A program made the position numbers and the translations under genes. Positions 7,762 through 17,749 of a stretch of DNA of 64,000 bases are shown piece by piece. Under the pieces are notes generated by a model, which was given only the letters and a program-made list of their open reading frames with translations, was not told where the DNA came from and searched no databases. The stretch is from contig NZ_LSJY01000079.1 of assembly GCF_001556865.1 (NCBI RefSeq), positions 41,821-105,820 on the forward strand, in the 5' to 3' direction. Origin of the DNA: Sphingobium sp. CCH11-B1. Lineage in GTDB: Bacteria; Pseudomonadota; Alphaproteobacteria; Sphingomonadales; Sphingomonadaceae. How positions within the stretch are numbered: the stretch's first letter is position 1; every line of letters starts with the position of its first letter.

Positions 7762-9773
7762 ATGTCCCAGCCTATCATCCTTGTACCGGCCGGCAAGCTC
7801 GCCAAGTCGCCGAGCAATGTACGCAAGACCAGCGACGCCGAGGCCGATGCCCAGCTCGAAGCAAGCATCGTCGCGCACGGCGTGCTCCAGAATCTCATCG
7901 GGCTGCCGGTCGCGCGCAAGAAGGGGCAGTATCGCATCACCGCCGGCGGTCGCCGCCTCGATGCCGTCCATCGCGCGATCGAGAAGGGCGAACTGCCCGC
8001 CGACTACGAGCTGCCGGTCAAGGTCCTCGCCGACGCCAACGATGCGGTTGAGATCAGCCTGTCGGAGAATTTTTTCAAATTGGCGATGAATCCGGCTGAT
8101 GCCTGCCGGGCATTCCAGGACATCATCGACACCGAGAACAAGACGCCCGCCGACATCGCCAAGCGGTTCGGGCTCACCGAGCGCTTCGTGCTCGGTCGCC
8201 TGCGGCTCGCCAATCTCGCCGAACCGGTGTTCGAGGCGCTGCGCGAAGGCGCGATCACGCTCGACATAGCCATGGCCTATGCCAGCACATCCGACACCGC
8301 GCGCCAGGCTTCGGTGTTCGAGCAGCTCGGTCAGGGCTACTATCGCGCGAACGTCGGCGAGATCCGTCGCCAGCTCGCTTCCGGAGGTTATCGCGGCAGC
8401 GACCCGAAGGCACTGTTGGTCGGGCGTGACGCCTATGTCGCCGCCGGCGGCCGGATCGATGCCGATCTGTTCTCCGACGATGCCAGTGAGATGTGGATCG
8501 ACGGCGACATTCTCGATCACCTCGCCGAGGAACAGCTCGCCGCCGCCGCCGAAGCGATCCGCGAGCGCGAGGGCTATGCCCAGATCCGCACGGTTGTTGC
8601 GTCCCACATCCCCTACACCGAGACCTATGGCCTGCGGCAGGTGCAGGGCGATCTTCCGCCATCCAGGACGAGCTCGAAGCGATCGAAGAGACCGGCGAGG
8701 GCTACACCGAAGACGACGAAGCCCGGGTCCAGGCGCTCGAGGCCGAATACGATGCGATCCAGTCGCGCACGCCCGTGCTTACCGACGAACAGAAGGCCTC
8801 CGCGCTTGCCTATCTCGTGATCGGCCGTGACGGCCAGCCCCGCATCCACGAGCAGCTCTATGTCGCACCGGTCGAGACGCCTGACGACAATGATGAAGAC
8901 GGCGATGGTGAGGATGGCGACAATGGGTTCGACCAGACCGACGAGACCGATGGTCCGGCCAAGCCCGTCGTCAGTCAGCGTCTGGCCGACGAACTGGCGA
9001 TGATGAAGACCGAGCTCCTCGCGGTCCATGTCGCCAGCGATCCGCGTTTTGCGCTCGATGTCGGGACCTTCATCATGGCGGACGCGGCGACCCGGCATTA
9101 TGGCAGCATGGATCTCGCCAGTGACCTCCGCGCCCGTTCGCCCAGTCCGCGTGTCGCCAATTTCGAGAGCGGCACGCTGGCGGCGGAGGAATGGGCCAAG
9201 CTCGACGGCGGGCTCGACCGCAGCTGGATCGACCACGACGATGTGCGAGACCGTTACGATGCGTTCTGTGCGCTGTCCGACGAAGCGCGCGCCGCCTGGC
9301 TGGGCTGGGCGGTCGCAAGAACCTTCGATGCCGTGCCTGCCGGCAAGACGGGCAGCGCCTTCATCGATCATCTGGGCGACAAGCTTGCGATCGATGTTGC
9401 GGTCTGGTGGCGGCCGAGCGCGAAGAACTACTTCGACCGGATCACCAAGCCCGCGATTCTCGACCTGTTCGAGACGGTCGGCGGCGTCGAACTGCGGCAC
9501 CGCTACGGCGCGTCGAAGAAGCACGATCTCGCCGCGTCGGCGGAGAAGCTCTTCGCGGGCGACATCCTCGTCGAGGCCGAGACCAAGGAACGGGCGCTGA
9601 GCTGGCTGCCCGATGCCATGCGGTTCGTACCGCTCGATGACGCCGCGAGCCCGATGATCGAGCCGGACGGCGAGGCGGCGGACGAGTCCGACATCGTCGT
9701 CGATCTTGATGCCGATCCGGTGGCCGAACCTTTGGATGATAACGGCACAGGATCGCTCGCCGCCGCAGCCTGA
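7762..9773 (+). pseudogene. ParB/RepB/Spo0J-family protein split by a frameshift
   Basis: A plasmid-type ParB-like protein of about 670 residues in two frames. The 5' part (7762 to about 8650) holds the ParB N-terminal nuclease/CTP-binding-like fold (opening with VPAGKLAKSPSNVRKT; ITAGGRRLDAVHRA; ISLSENF) and the helix-turn-helix (PADIAKRFGLTERFVLGRLR, residues ~133-152). It then runs into an Arg/Ser-rich false tail ending at 8820. The acidic second half continues in another frame from about 8652 (IQDELEAIEETGEGYTED) to 9773. The change lies between 8643 and 8655. Either a sequencing error or a true frameshift is possible; the intact quality of both halves suggests it is recent. Such ParB-like proteins on sphingomonad plasmids often sit next to a strawberry-notch helicase, as here. 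Confidence 0.75.
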
Positions 9774-9792
9774 CCGACAAGCCAATCCTCCC

Positions 9793-9838
9793 GACGGGGC
9801 CGCGGCGCGCCTGCCGTGGCCCCGTTTCCTTGTGCTCG
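9793..9838 (+). terminator. GC-rich hairpin terminator after the parB-like gene
   Basis: A stem with arms ACGGGGCCGCGG (9794-9805) and CCGTGGCCCCGT (9824-9835), nearly perfect, with a GC-rich loop, followed by TTCCTTG. The T-tract is weak. It sits 20 bp after the stop of the parB-like gene and before the G-rich leader of the next gene, so it plausibly separates the two transcripts. Confidence 0.5.
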
Positions 9839-9912
9839 CCCAACGGGGAGCAAGGGGGAGGGCGATTGGCGACGGGGCGGAAGGCCGCCCGATTTCGCGA
9901 GGATCACCTGCT

Positions 9913-12900
9913 ATGAACATGCCGCTTCTCAAACTCGCCGAGCCGCTCTTCGACGCTGGCGCCACCAAGGCCGAAAAGCTGTTTTCGGTGGCCACGATCG
10001 TCGCGGAGGCGCTCGTCCGTTCCAACACCATTACCCGCCAGTTTCTCACTCGGCTGATGACGGAGACATTCGGCGCGTCCGATGCCAATGGGGCCTGGTC
10101 GTTGCGCGACGCCTATGACGCGCTGGAGACGGCGCAGGTGTTGCTGCTCGGCCGCGCCGACTGGCAGGGCGAGCATCCACAGACCACCTTCGCGGGGCTG
10201 GTCGCCTTCCAGAATAGCCTACCGACCCAGACCTACCGCTCCGAACGGCAGGTCGATCTCCAGCAGTTCAGCACGCCGCTGGCGCTCGCCTGGCTTGCTG
10301 CGCGGGCCGCCATGATCGCAGCATCTGATAGCATCCTTGAACCCTCGGCCGGGACCGGGATGCTGGCAGCCCATGCCGCGAGGGCGGGAGCGCGCCTGCT
10401 GCTCAACGAACGCGACAATCAGCGTGCCGCGCTGCTCGCACTCGCACTGCGTCATGACGTCACCACTCATGACGCCGAGTTCATCCACGACAAGCTGGCA
10501 ACTGGCGTCGCCCCGAGCGTGGTCCTGATCAACCCGCCCTTCAGCCGCAGCGAGGGGCGGGGCCGGGATCGTCATGCCGGTGCGCGCCATCTGCGCTCGG
10601 CGCTGCTCCGGCTCGCCCATGGCGGCCGCTGCGTCGCGATCATGTCGCCGGGCTTCGCCTCCGACGGCAGTGCGGCGACCGGATACACGGCGGTTGCCGA
10701 GGTGGTGCCGCCGCGCGCCGAAATCACCATCCTCGGCAATCCCTACGCCAAGCACGGCACCAGCATTGCGGTGCGGCTGATCGTCTACGACAAGGGCTGG
10801 GCGGGCCAGACGGCGCGCCATACGGTCGACAGCATCGAGGCGGCATTGCCGATTGTGCTCGGCCTGCCGGATCGCCTCGATCCCTCACAATCGCCGCCGC
10901 CCGCGCCTGCTATGGCGCAGCCGCATGTGCGGCTTGCTCCCAAGCCCTCGCCATCGGCACTGTTCGCGGGTCTGGCAGGTTCGCGCCTGGTTACGCCCAA
11001 GCGCGAACCGCGCGTCGACGATGTGCCGTGTCCGCTCGACTATAGCGTCCGCGACATGCCGCTGCCCGCAGGCGATCCCGTCGGCATCTATGTCCCCTGG
11101 CGGCTTTCACGTATCGAAATTTCCGGCGCCAAGCCCCATCCCGACCAACTGGTTGAATCGGTCGCGATGGCCTCGGTCTTGCCGCCGGCGCCGAGCTATC
11201 ACCCCTTGTTGCAGCAGCGCGCAATTGCGGCCCTATCCGATGCCCAGCTCGAAACAGTGATCCATGCTGGCGAGGCCTTCGAGCGCGATCTTCCCGGAAC
11301 CTTCCTCCCCAACGATGCTGGCGACCAACTGGGTGAGACGCCGGGCGGTCATGTCTACCGCACCGGCTATTTCATCGGCGACGGCACCGGCGTCGGCAAG
11401 GGGCGCGAGGTCGCCGCCTGCATCCTCGACCAGTGGAACCGGGGCCGCCGCAAGGCGGTGTGGATCTCGGTCGCCTCTGGCCTCGTCGAGGACGCGCGGC
11501 GCGACTGGGCGGCACTCGGCGGCCTTCCCATCGACATCCAACCGCTCGACGCTTTCCCGCTGGGCAGCCCCATCAGCATGGACAGCGGCATCCTGTTCCT
11601 GACCTATGCGACGCTGCGCTCGTCTCGGCACGACGAGGCCTCGCGGCTCCAGCAGATCCGCGCCTGGCTGGGTGAGGATTTCGATGGCATGCTGGTGTTC
11701 GACGAGGCCCATGCGCTCGCCAACGCCGCCGGCACCGAGACCGAATTCGGCGCAGCCAGGGGTTCCGAACAGGGCCTGGCAGGCGTGCGTCTGCAACATG
11801 CCCTGCCACGAGCGCGGGTGCTCTATGTCTCGGCGACGGGCGCCACCGATCCTGCCAACCTCTGTTATGCCGCGCGCCTGGGGCTATGGGGACCGGGCAC
11901 GGCGTTCCGCGACCGCGCGGCGTTCATGGCGGCGATGGACAATGGCGGTATCGCCGCGATGGAAATCGTCGCCCGCGATCTCAAGGCCATGGGACTTTAC
12001 ACCGCCCGGGCCCTGAGCTTCGCCGGCGTTGAATATGAGGCGCTCGAACATCGGCTGACCCCGGACCAGATCACCATCTATGACACCTATAGCGATGCGT
12101 GGAGCATTATACACGGGCGGCTCGAGGAGGCGCTGAAAGCGGCGAACATCGTCGATCGCATGTCGGGCGAGACGCTCAACGCGCAGGCGAAAGGATCGGC
12201 GCTGTCTCGGTTCGAGAGCTCGAAACAGCGCTTCTATTCAGGCGTCCTTCTATCGATGAAGATGCCGAGCCTGATCCGCGCGATCGAAGCGGAACTGGCG
12301 GCGGGCCACGCGGCAGTCGTGCAACTGGTCAGTACTGGCGAAGCGGTCCTCGGTCGCAGGCTTGCCGCTCTTTCCCCTCAGGAGCGGGCGCAACTGCTCG
12401 TGGACACCTCGCCTCTCGACGGACTCATCGATTACCTCAAGAACGCCTTTCCCACGCGGCAGATGCGTGCCTTTCGGGCGAGCGACGGGACGATGCGCTC
12501 GGAAATGATGATGGGCGATGACGGTAAGCCGGTTCATTGCCAGGAGGCGCTCGCCGCGCGCGATGCCCTCGTCGAACAGCTCTGCGGCATGCCGCCGATC
12601 CCCGCCGCGCTCGACGCGCTGATTGCGCATTTCGGCAGCGATGCGGTCGCCGAAGTCACCGGGCGGACCAAGCGCCTCGTGCTCGATCCACGCGGCAACC
12701 AGAAGCTCGAATCCCGCAGCGTGGGTGCCCGCAAGGCCGACAGCGACGATTTCATGGCGGGGCGCAAGACGATTCTCGCCTTCTCCGATGCGGGCGGGAC
12801 CGGGCGTTCCTACCATGCGGATCTGAACTGCGGCAGCGCCGACCGCCGTCGCATCCACTTCCTGCTCGAACCGGGCTGGAAGGCGGCAACCGCGATCCAG

Positions 12901-14214
12901 GGGCTGGGCCGCACCCATCGTACCAATCAGGCGAGCCCGCCAGTGTTCCGCCCGGTCACCACCGACTGCAAGGGAGAGCGCCGCTTCATCAGCACCATCG
13001 CGCGGCGGCTCGACAGCCTCGGCGCCCTGACCCGCGGTCAACGCCAGACTGGCGGGCAAAACCTGTTTGACCCCGCCGACAATCTGGAAAGCGACTATGC
13101 CCGCGAGGCGCTGACGCAGTGGTATCACCTGCTCCACGCCGGCAAGCTATCCAGCACGAACCTCGATTATTTCCAGGCGATGACAGGGCTAAAGCTGGTC
13201 GAGGATCAGGGCGGCGGCCTGCTCGAGCGGCTGCCGCCAATCCAGCGCTGGCTCAATCGTATCCTGGCGCTTCGGATCGCGACGCAAAATGCGATCTTCG
13301 AGGAATATATCGGCCTGATCCAGGCCCGCGTCGATGCCGCGCGCGAGGCGGGCACGCTCGATCTCGGCGTCGAGACCATCCGGGCCGAGCGGATCGTGCC
13401 GCTGTCCGACCAGGTCTTGCGCACCGATCCCCTGACAGGCGCCGAGACCCGGCTGCTTCGCCTCGAACTGCATATGCGCCCCTGGACGACCTCGTGGAAC
13501 CGGTTGGTGCATATCTGGGAGGGCACCGACGACATCGCCTTCCTGCGCAATGGCCGTTCGGGCCGGGTGGCACTGCGTGTGCCGTCCTGGTCGGTCACCG
13601 ATGATGAGGGCAAGCCGGTGCCGATGTGCCAGCTCGTCCGTCCGACCGGCACCGACCGCATGTCGATGGGCACGCTCTGGACCAGCCATTGGAAGCCGAT
13701 CGAGCGCGAGGATTTTCGCAAAGCTTGGGAAACCGAAGTGGCCGAAGCTTCCGCGAGGCTCGACGTCGAAACGATCAGCGTGGCGACCGGCCTGCTGCTG
13801 CCCGTGTGGCACAAACTCCCCGCTGACGATGTGCGGGTCTGGCGGATCGGCGATGCGTCGGGGGAGGCTCTGCTCGGCCGTATCGTCATGCCCGCCGCCG
13901 TCGAAAACCTCGAAGCCGAGTTCGGGCTCGCCGCTTCTGTCCGCTTGACCCCGTCCGAACTGATCGTGGCGGCGCGTAACGACGAGGGCGTGTCCGTGCC
14001 GGGCCTGGAGGGCGTGCGCCTGGTGTCGGTCTTCGTTAACAACAGTCGCCGCCTTGAACTGCGCGGGCAGAACCCGCTGGACCGCGAATGGCTGAAGGCG
14101 CGGGGCTGCTTTACCGAGGTCATCGCCTATTCGACGCGAACGTTTGTGCCGATGGACCGGGCTGAAATTGTTCTCGCGGCCATATCGTCAGCTTTGGTGG
14201 AGGGGCGAGCGTGA
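9913..14214 (+). CDS. Strawberry-notch-like helicase fused to a methyltransferase domain
   Basis: A 1433-residue cytoplasmic protein. The N-terminal third has a SAM-dependent methyltransferase signature: LEPSAGTGMLA near residue 142 (motif I) and LINPPFSR near 205 (motif IV, as in N6-adenine methylases). The rest is a superfamily-2 helicase of the strawberry-notch type: Walker A GDGTGVGKGRE near 491, DEAH near 596, SATGATDP near 640, and the family's C-terminal helicase module with GLGRTHRTNQ near 997. Such giants are typical of alphaproteobacterial plasmids and phages; proposed roles are anti-restriction or DNA modification during transfer, not proven. ATG 9913 is chosen over an upstream open stretch because it follows a GAGGATCACC leader and begins the conserved part. 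Confidence 0.85.
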   Translation: MNMPLLKLAEPLFDAGATKAEKLFSVATIVAEALVRSNTITRQFLTRLMTETFGASDANGAWSLRDAYDALETAQVLLLGRADWQGEHPQTTFAGLVAFQNSLPTQTYRSERQVDLQQFSTPLALAWLAARAAMIAASDSILEPSAGTGMLAAHAARAGARLLLNERDNQRAALLALALRHDVTTHDAEFIHDKLATGVAPSVVLINPPFSRSEGRGRDRHAGARHLRSALLRLAHGGRCVAIMSPGFASDGSAATGYTAVAEVVPPRAEITILGNPYAKHGTSIAVRLIVYDKGWAGQTARHTVDSIEAALPIVLGLPDRLDPSQSPPPAPAMAQPHVRLAPKPSPSALFAGLAGSRLVTPKREPRVDDVPCPLDYSVRDMPLPAGDPVGIYVPWRLSRIEISGAKPHPDQLVESVAMASVLPPAPSYHPLLQQRAIAALSDAQLETVIHAGEAFERDLPGTFLPNDAGDQLGETPGGHVYRTGYFIGDGTGVGKGREVAACILDQWNRGRRKAVWISVASGLVEDARRDWAALGGLPIDIQPLDAFPLGSPISMDSGILFLTYATLRSSRHDEASRLQQIRAWLGEDFDGMLVFDEAHALANAAGTETEFGAARGSEQGLAGVRLQHALPRARVLYVSATGATDPANLCYAARLGLWGPGTAFRDRAAFMAAMDNGGIAAMEIVARDLKAMGLYTARALSFAGVEYEALEHRLTPDQITIYDTYSDAWSIIHGRLEEALKAANIVDRMSGETLNAQAKGSALSRFESSKQRFYSGVLLSMKMPSLIRAIEAELAAGHAAVVQLVSTGEAVLGRRLAALSPQERAQLLVDTSPLDGLIDYLKNAFPTRQMRAFRASDGTMRSEMMMGDDGKPVHCQEALAARDALVEQLCGMPPIPAALDALIAHFGSDAVAEVTGRTKRLVLDPRGNQKLESRSVGARKADSDDFMAGRKTILAFSDAGGTGRSYHADLNCGSADRRRIHFLLEPGWKAATAIQGLGRTHRTNQASPPVFRPVTTDCKGERRFISTIARRLDSLGALTRGQRQTGGQNLFDPADNLESDYAREALTQWYHLLHAGKLSSTNLDYFQAMTGLKLVEDQGGGLLERLPPIQRWLNRILALRIATQNAIFEEYIGLIQARVDAAREAGTLDLGVETIRAERIVPLSDQVLRTDPLTGAETRLLRLELHMRPWTTSWNRLVHIWEGTDDIAFLRNGRSGRVALRVPSWSVTDDEGKPVPMCQLVRPTGTDRMSMGTLWTSHWKPIEREDFRKAWETEVAEASARLDVETISVATGLLLPVWHKLPADDVRVWRIGDASGEALLGRIVMPAAVENLEAEFGLAASVRLTPSELIVAARNDEGVSVPGLEGVRLVSVFVNNSRRLELRGQNPLDREWLKARGCFTEVIAYSTRTFVPMDRAEIVLAAISSALVEGRA

Positions 14215-14339
14215 GGCTTGCGGAACCCGCTGCCGCTGATACGTCGCTGTCCAGCTCAAATCGCTTGCCTTCCTCCGGGCCACTTGGCAATAATTGCGAG
14301 CCATTCGCAATAGTGGATGAGTCGCCCGGAGAGCGCCCG

Positions 14340-14735
14340 ATGACCACTCTATCAGCGCCCATTGAACATGGCGCGATCTCCGTTCTGGGTCTCATTCTGT
14401 CCTCCGCCCGGCGCTGGCGCGAGGCCCGCGATACGGGGCTCGCAGTCCAGCCTCACTTGTTCAGCGAGCTCGCGTTCGAAGGTTTCGACATCATGGCGCC
14501 GGTGCTCGATAGCCTGATGCACCTCTATGAGGTCGTCTTGCGCCGCCCAATGCGCGTGGGCCGCGGCGGGGGCGCTTCCCAGGACGAGGATCTGCTGCTC
14601 GATCTCCTCACAGGCACGAAGCAGAGCCGGGACTCCTTCGGGAACACCGGTGCCATGGGCCGCACGTTCGAGACGGCACTGCTGTCTACCCGGATCATGC
14701 TGCGCAAGGCCTTTCCGATTCCGGCCGCCTACTGA
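14340..14735 (+). CDS. Hypothetical protein downstream of the strawberry-notch gene
   Basis: A 131-residue protein of unknown function, helical, with no signal or membrane segment. A GTG at 14211 overlaps the stop of the helicase gene and would add 43 residues, but those are low-complexity; the ATG at 14340 with GGAGAG just upstream is preferred. The segment SELAFEGFDIMAPVLDSLMHLYEVVLRRP suggests a helical interaction surface. Closeness to the helicase gene suggests co-transcription. Confidence 0.5.
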   Translation: MTTLSAPIEHGAISVLGLILSSARRWREARDTGLAVQPHLFSELAFEGFDIMAPVLDSLMHLYEVVLRRPMRVGRGGGASQDEDLLLDLLTGTKQSRDSFGNTGAMGRTFETALLSTRIMLRKAFPIPAAY

Positions 14736-14761
14736 GCGGTGTGGCGGCATGGCAATCAAGC

Positions 14762-14944
14762 TCAGCGTCTGTCGAACGTCGAAGCTTTCTCGTACATTTC
14801 CTGCCAGGCCGCTGCGGCGCGCAAACAGCGTTCCCGTACCTGGGGCAGGGAGGTTTCCTCGGCTTCTGCCAGGCATTCCTTGAGGCGCTGCAGATAGAAT
14901 TCGCTGTTGCGCGGCGTGAGCCGAGGAGAACTGGATGAAAGCAT
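14762..14944 (-). CDS. Small conserved-looking helical protein
   Basis: A 60-residue protein with a Ser-rich start and two amphipathic helices (FYLQRLKECLAEAEET, VRERCLRAAAAWQEMYEKA). Small proteins with this two-helix pattern are common in sphingomonads and have no known function. The Shine-Dalgarno sequence is poor. It is downstream of the GNAT gene on the same strand (55 bp) and converges on 14340-14735. Confidence 0.5.
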   Translation of the reverse strand: MLSSSSPRLTPRNSEFYLQRLKECLAEAEETSLPQVRERCLRAAAAWQEMYEKASTFDRR

Positions 14945-14998
14945 GGCAATGACCTGTGGGGCGTTCTCTGGAGGTGCGACGGCGGGGCTTGGGACAGG

Positions 14999-15472
14999 TC
15001 AGGACTTACCCGATTTGGTGCCCCGTATCACCGCCGGTCGGATGCTTTGCGACCGTGATCGGCCAAGTCTGCGGTAGAATAGGCGAAAGCTGTCCTCTTC
15101 GTAGCCGATGGCCTCGTAGAAGCGTGCAGCGGCGTCGTTCTCGCTCCGCACCATCAGCTGGATCTTGGGCGCACCGAACTGCCCGAGCCATTCCTCGCAA
15201 TGCAGGATCAGCTTGCGCCCGATGCCCCAGCGCCGGAAATCCTTGTCGACCCCGAGGTAGTAGATCCACCCGCGATGGCCATCCCATCCGGTCATGGCGG
15301 TTCCGATCAGATGCCCGGCCGCGAAAGCTCCGATGATGGTCGAACACGGTCCACCGAGCGCACGCTCGGCATCCGCGACCGGATCGTTCCATGGCCGGGT
15401 TAGCTCGCACGCCTCCCAAAGCTTCACAGCCTCACCGATGTCGGACGAGACAAGCGGACGAAATTCGATCAC
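14999..15472 (-). CDS. GNAT family N-acetyltransferase
   Basis: A 157-residue GCN5-related acetyltransferase close to the YpeA/RimI-like group. The acetyl-CoA binding motif is visible as DFRRWGIGRKLI (R/Q-x2-G-x-G) at about residues 78-89, preceded by the beta strand IYYLGVDK; the C-terminal part has the usual AARFYEAIGYEED. Substrate unknown. It starts with GTG at 15472, overlapping the DUF983 stop (15469) by 4 bp. That overlap shows which frame of the damaged DUF983 gene was the original 3' end. Third gene of the pckA - DUF983 - GNAT operon. Confidence 0.85.
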   Translation of the reverse strand: MIEFRPLVSSDIGEAVKLWEACELTRPWNDPVADAERALGGPCSTIIGAFAAGHLIGTAMTGWDGHRGWIYYLGVDKDFRRWGIGRKLILHCEEWLGQFGAPKIQLMVRSENDAAARFYEAIGYEEDSFRLFYRRLGRSRSQSIRPAVIRGTKSGKS

Positions 15473-15950
15473 GTATCCGCCTCACTCTGCGTCATGTCGG
15501 GCCGTTCTTTGCGGAACCCGTGCATGCCGAACCACCACTGTAGGGCGATGATCGCGCCTGGAGCAACCCGATCATCAGGATCATCGCCAACGGCAGAATG
15601 ATCATCATCAGTGCGGGCACGGACAGTTGCGCATCCCGAAGCAAAGCGATGATCAGCGGCGCCATCAAATGGCCGGTCAGGAAGATCGAGACATAGGCAG
15701 GAAAATCGTCCGCCTGGTGATGCATCCAGTCCTGTCCGCAATGCGGGCAGGACTGGATGGGTTTGAGGAAGCGGAGAAACAGTTTCGCTTCGTTGCACCG
15801 CGGGCATCGACCGCACAGGCCGCGCAACATGGCCTTCCAACCTGAGGCGGGGAGCACAGGGCTCCCCGTCAGGTCGCCAGCCTCATGCGCGGGTATCGGA
15901 TCGGGACTGACCGGTATCCGGTCGAAGGGCGTCACCATGAAATCAGGCAT
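15469..15950 (-). pseudogene. DUF983 membrane protein with a C-terminal frameshift
   Basis: A DUF983 family protein. A zinc-ribbon-like start (CGRCPRC ... CPHCGQDW) is followed by two membrane helices (YVSIFLTGHLMAPLIIALL and LMMIILPLAMILMIGLL). The natural end, GAIIALQWWFGMHGF, is in a different frame and ends at 15469 in a 4-bp overlap with the GNAT start. The frame changes at about 15550-15560, right after GLLQ; without correction, translation ends in an unrelated Ser-rich tail at 15492. The start is the ATG at 15950, which overlaps the pckA stop (15943), or the ATG at 15938. The lesion removes only the end, so a sequencing error is possible. Function of DUF983 is unknown. Confidence 0.7.
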
Positions 15951-17541
15951 CGAGCATGCCGGGCGGGGCTGCGGCCCGGATGGCATCATCGACATGCGCG
16001 GCAAACTGCATGAAATTGCGCCGGAAGCGGTCGGCGAGGGAACGCGCGGTCAGGTCATATGCATCGCGGTCGACCCAGGTGGAGCGAGGATCGAGTATCC
16101 CCCTGTCGACGCCGTTCACCGCGACGGGGACTTCAAAGCCGAAATTCGGATCGGTGCGGAAGTCGGATTTCTTGAGCGTTCCGGACAAGGCGGCGTTCAG
16201 CAATGCCCGCGTCACCTTGATCGGCATGCGTGAGCCCGTGCCATACTGACCGCCAGTCCAGCCAGTATTGACCAGCCAGCAATCGACTCCGCCGCTCGCG
16301 ATGCGCTCACGCAGCAGATTGCCGTAGACGCTGGGGTGACGCGGCATGAAGGGTGCGCCGAAGCAGGTCGAGAAGGTCGCCTCGGGCTCGGTCACGCCAA
16401 TCTCCGTACCGGCCACGCGCGCCGTGTAGCCCGATAGGAAGTGATACATCGCCTGTTCGGGTGTGAGCCTGGCGATCGGGGGTAGCACGCCGAAGGCGTC
16501 GGCTGTCAGCATGATGATGTTCTTGGGGACCGGCCCCATGTTTTCGCCCGAAGCGTTGGGGATGAAGTGGATCGGATAGGCGCCGCGGCTATTCTCGGCG
16601 AGCGAGGCGTCGTCGAGATCGAGCGCGCGGGTTTCCGGATCCATCACGACATTTTCGAGTATTGTCCCGAAGCGCTGCGTGGTGGCATGGATTTCCGGCT
16701 CGGCCTCGGCCGAGAGTCGGATCATCTTGGCATAACAACCGCCTTCGAAATTGAAGACGGCGGTATCCGACCAGCCATGTTCGTCGTCACCGATCAGCGT
16801 GCGCGAGGCATCGGCCGAGAGCGTGGTCTTGCCGGTTCCCGAAAGCCCGAAGAAGATCGCGGTATCGCCGTCAGGGCCTATGTTGGCCGAGCAGTGCATC
16901 GGCATGACGCCTTTTTCGGGCAGGACGTAATTGAGAACCGAAAAAACGGCCTTCTTCATCTCGCCGGCATAGCCGGTGCCGCCGATCAGGATCAGGCGCT
17001 GCGTGAAATCGACTGCGACGACCGTCTCCGAACGGCAGCCGTGACGCTCGGGATCGGCGCGGAAGCTTGGCAGGTCGATGATCATATAGTCAGCGCCGAA
17101 GGCCGCCAGCTCGTCGGTGCTGGGACGAACGAGCATGGTGCGCACGAAAGCGGAGTGCCAGGCGAGTTCGGTGACCACCCGCACCCCGACGCGATATTCC
17201 GCCTGCGAGCCGCCAAACAGATCCTGCACGAACACCGTGTCGAGCGAGGCGAGATGCTTGAAGAAATCCTCGCGCAGGTTGGCGAAGGCTTCGCCGCTCA
17301 TCGGTTTGTTGGTCGCGCCCCACCAGACCGCCGTTTCGGTCTCGGCGTCCCTGACGATGAACTTGTCCTGGGCGGAGCGGCCCGTGTGCTTGCCTGTCTC
17401 GACTACCAGAGCGCCATGCTCGGACATGCGGCCTTCACTGCGGCGCAGTGCTATTTCGACGAGTTGGGGCGTGTTGAGGTTGCGATGCAGGGCACCGCCC
17501 GATTTGACAGCGATTTCGGGAAAGCTCGGGGTGAGCATCAT
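15943..17541 (-). CDS. pckA: Phosphoenolpyruvate carboxykinase (ATP)
   Basis: A 532-residue ATP-dependent PEP carboxykinase, full length for the family. It converts oxaloacetate and ATP to phosphoenolpyruvate, CO2 and ADP, the first committed step of gluconeogenesis, in the cytoplasm. Key motifs are present: [11 protein letters not shown] (kinase-1 P-loop, about residue 230), IGDDEHGW (metal and phosphate binding), ENSRGAYPI, and [12 protein letters not shown] near the C-terminus. It is a normal chromosomal housekeeping enzyme, so its place among conjugative genes is unusual. It is followed by DUF983 and GNAT genes in overlapping arrangement and preceded on the same strand by two small ORFs. 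Confidence 0.96.
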   Translation of the reverse strand: MMLTPSFPEIAVKSGGALHRNLNTPQLVEIALRRSEGRMSEHGALVVETGKHTGRSAQDKFIVRDAETETAVWWGATNKPMSGEAFANLREDFFKHLASLDTVFVQDLFGGSQAEYRVGVRVVTELAWHSAFVRTMLVRPSTDELAAFGADYMIIDLPSFRADPERHGCRSETVVAVDFTQRLILIGGTGYAGEMKKAVFSVLNYVLPEKGVMPMHCSANIGPDGDTAIFFGLSGTGKTTLSADASRTLIGDDEHGWSDTAVFNFEGGCYAKMIRLSAEAEPEIHATTQRFGTILENVVMDPETRALDLDDASLAENSRGAYPIHFIPNASGENMGPVPKNIIMLTADAFGVLPPIARLTPEQAMYHFLSGYTARVAGTEIGVTEPEATFSTCFGAPFMPRHPSVYGNLLRERIASGGVDCWLVNTGWTGGQYGTGSRMPIKVTRALLNAALSGTLKKSDFRTDPNFGFEVPVAVNGVDRGILDPRSTWVDRDAYDLTARSLADRFRRNFMQFAAHVDDAIRAAAPPGMLDA

Positions 17542-17581
17542 GGCATTGTCCTCTCAACGTCGGAATTTGAATTGAAACAGA

Positions 17582-17749
17582 TCAGCTTTCACGATCGTCC
17601 GGGGACGACCCGAACCTGAGCGAAAGCTTGCGGCGGTGCGGCTTCTCGGGTGCGAGCATGGGCGCCGGGGATGGAGCCGTCTCGTCTCGGCGTTTTCGGC
17701 GCGGCCGATATCGCTGCCGCTCGTTCGTGTTGCGATCGTCATCGCTCAT
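17582..17749 (-). CDS. Small very basic protein upstream of pckA
   Basis: A 55-residue Arg-rich protein (MSDDDRNTNERQRYRPRRKR, then a Pro/Lys stretch ending FGSSPDDRES). It overlaps the end of the preceding 93-residue ORF and lies 40 bp before pckA on the same strand. No recognised domain; it could be a nucleic-acid-binding or ribosome-associated small protein. Coding status is uncertain. Confidence 0.35.
   Translation of the reverse strand: MSDDDRNTNERQRYRPRRKRRDETAPSPAPMLAPEKPHRRKLSLRFGSSPDDRES

Noticed and set aside
9706..9912. Extended N-terminus for the strawberry-notch protein
   Set aside because: Overlaps the parB-like 3' end and the terminator; no similarity until after the ATG at 9913.
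8625..10088. Long open frame on the minus strand opposite the parB and helicase genes
   Set aside because: Antisense shadow of high-GC coding sequence; composition Arg/Gly/Asp-rich and no domain pattern.
12250..13137. Minus-strand open frame within the helicase gene
   Set aside because: Shadow of the coding strand with no conserved motifs.
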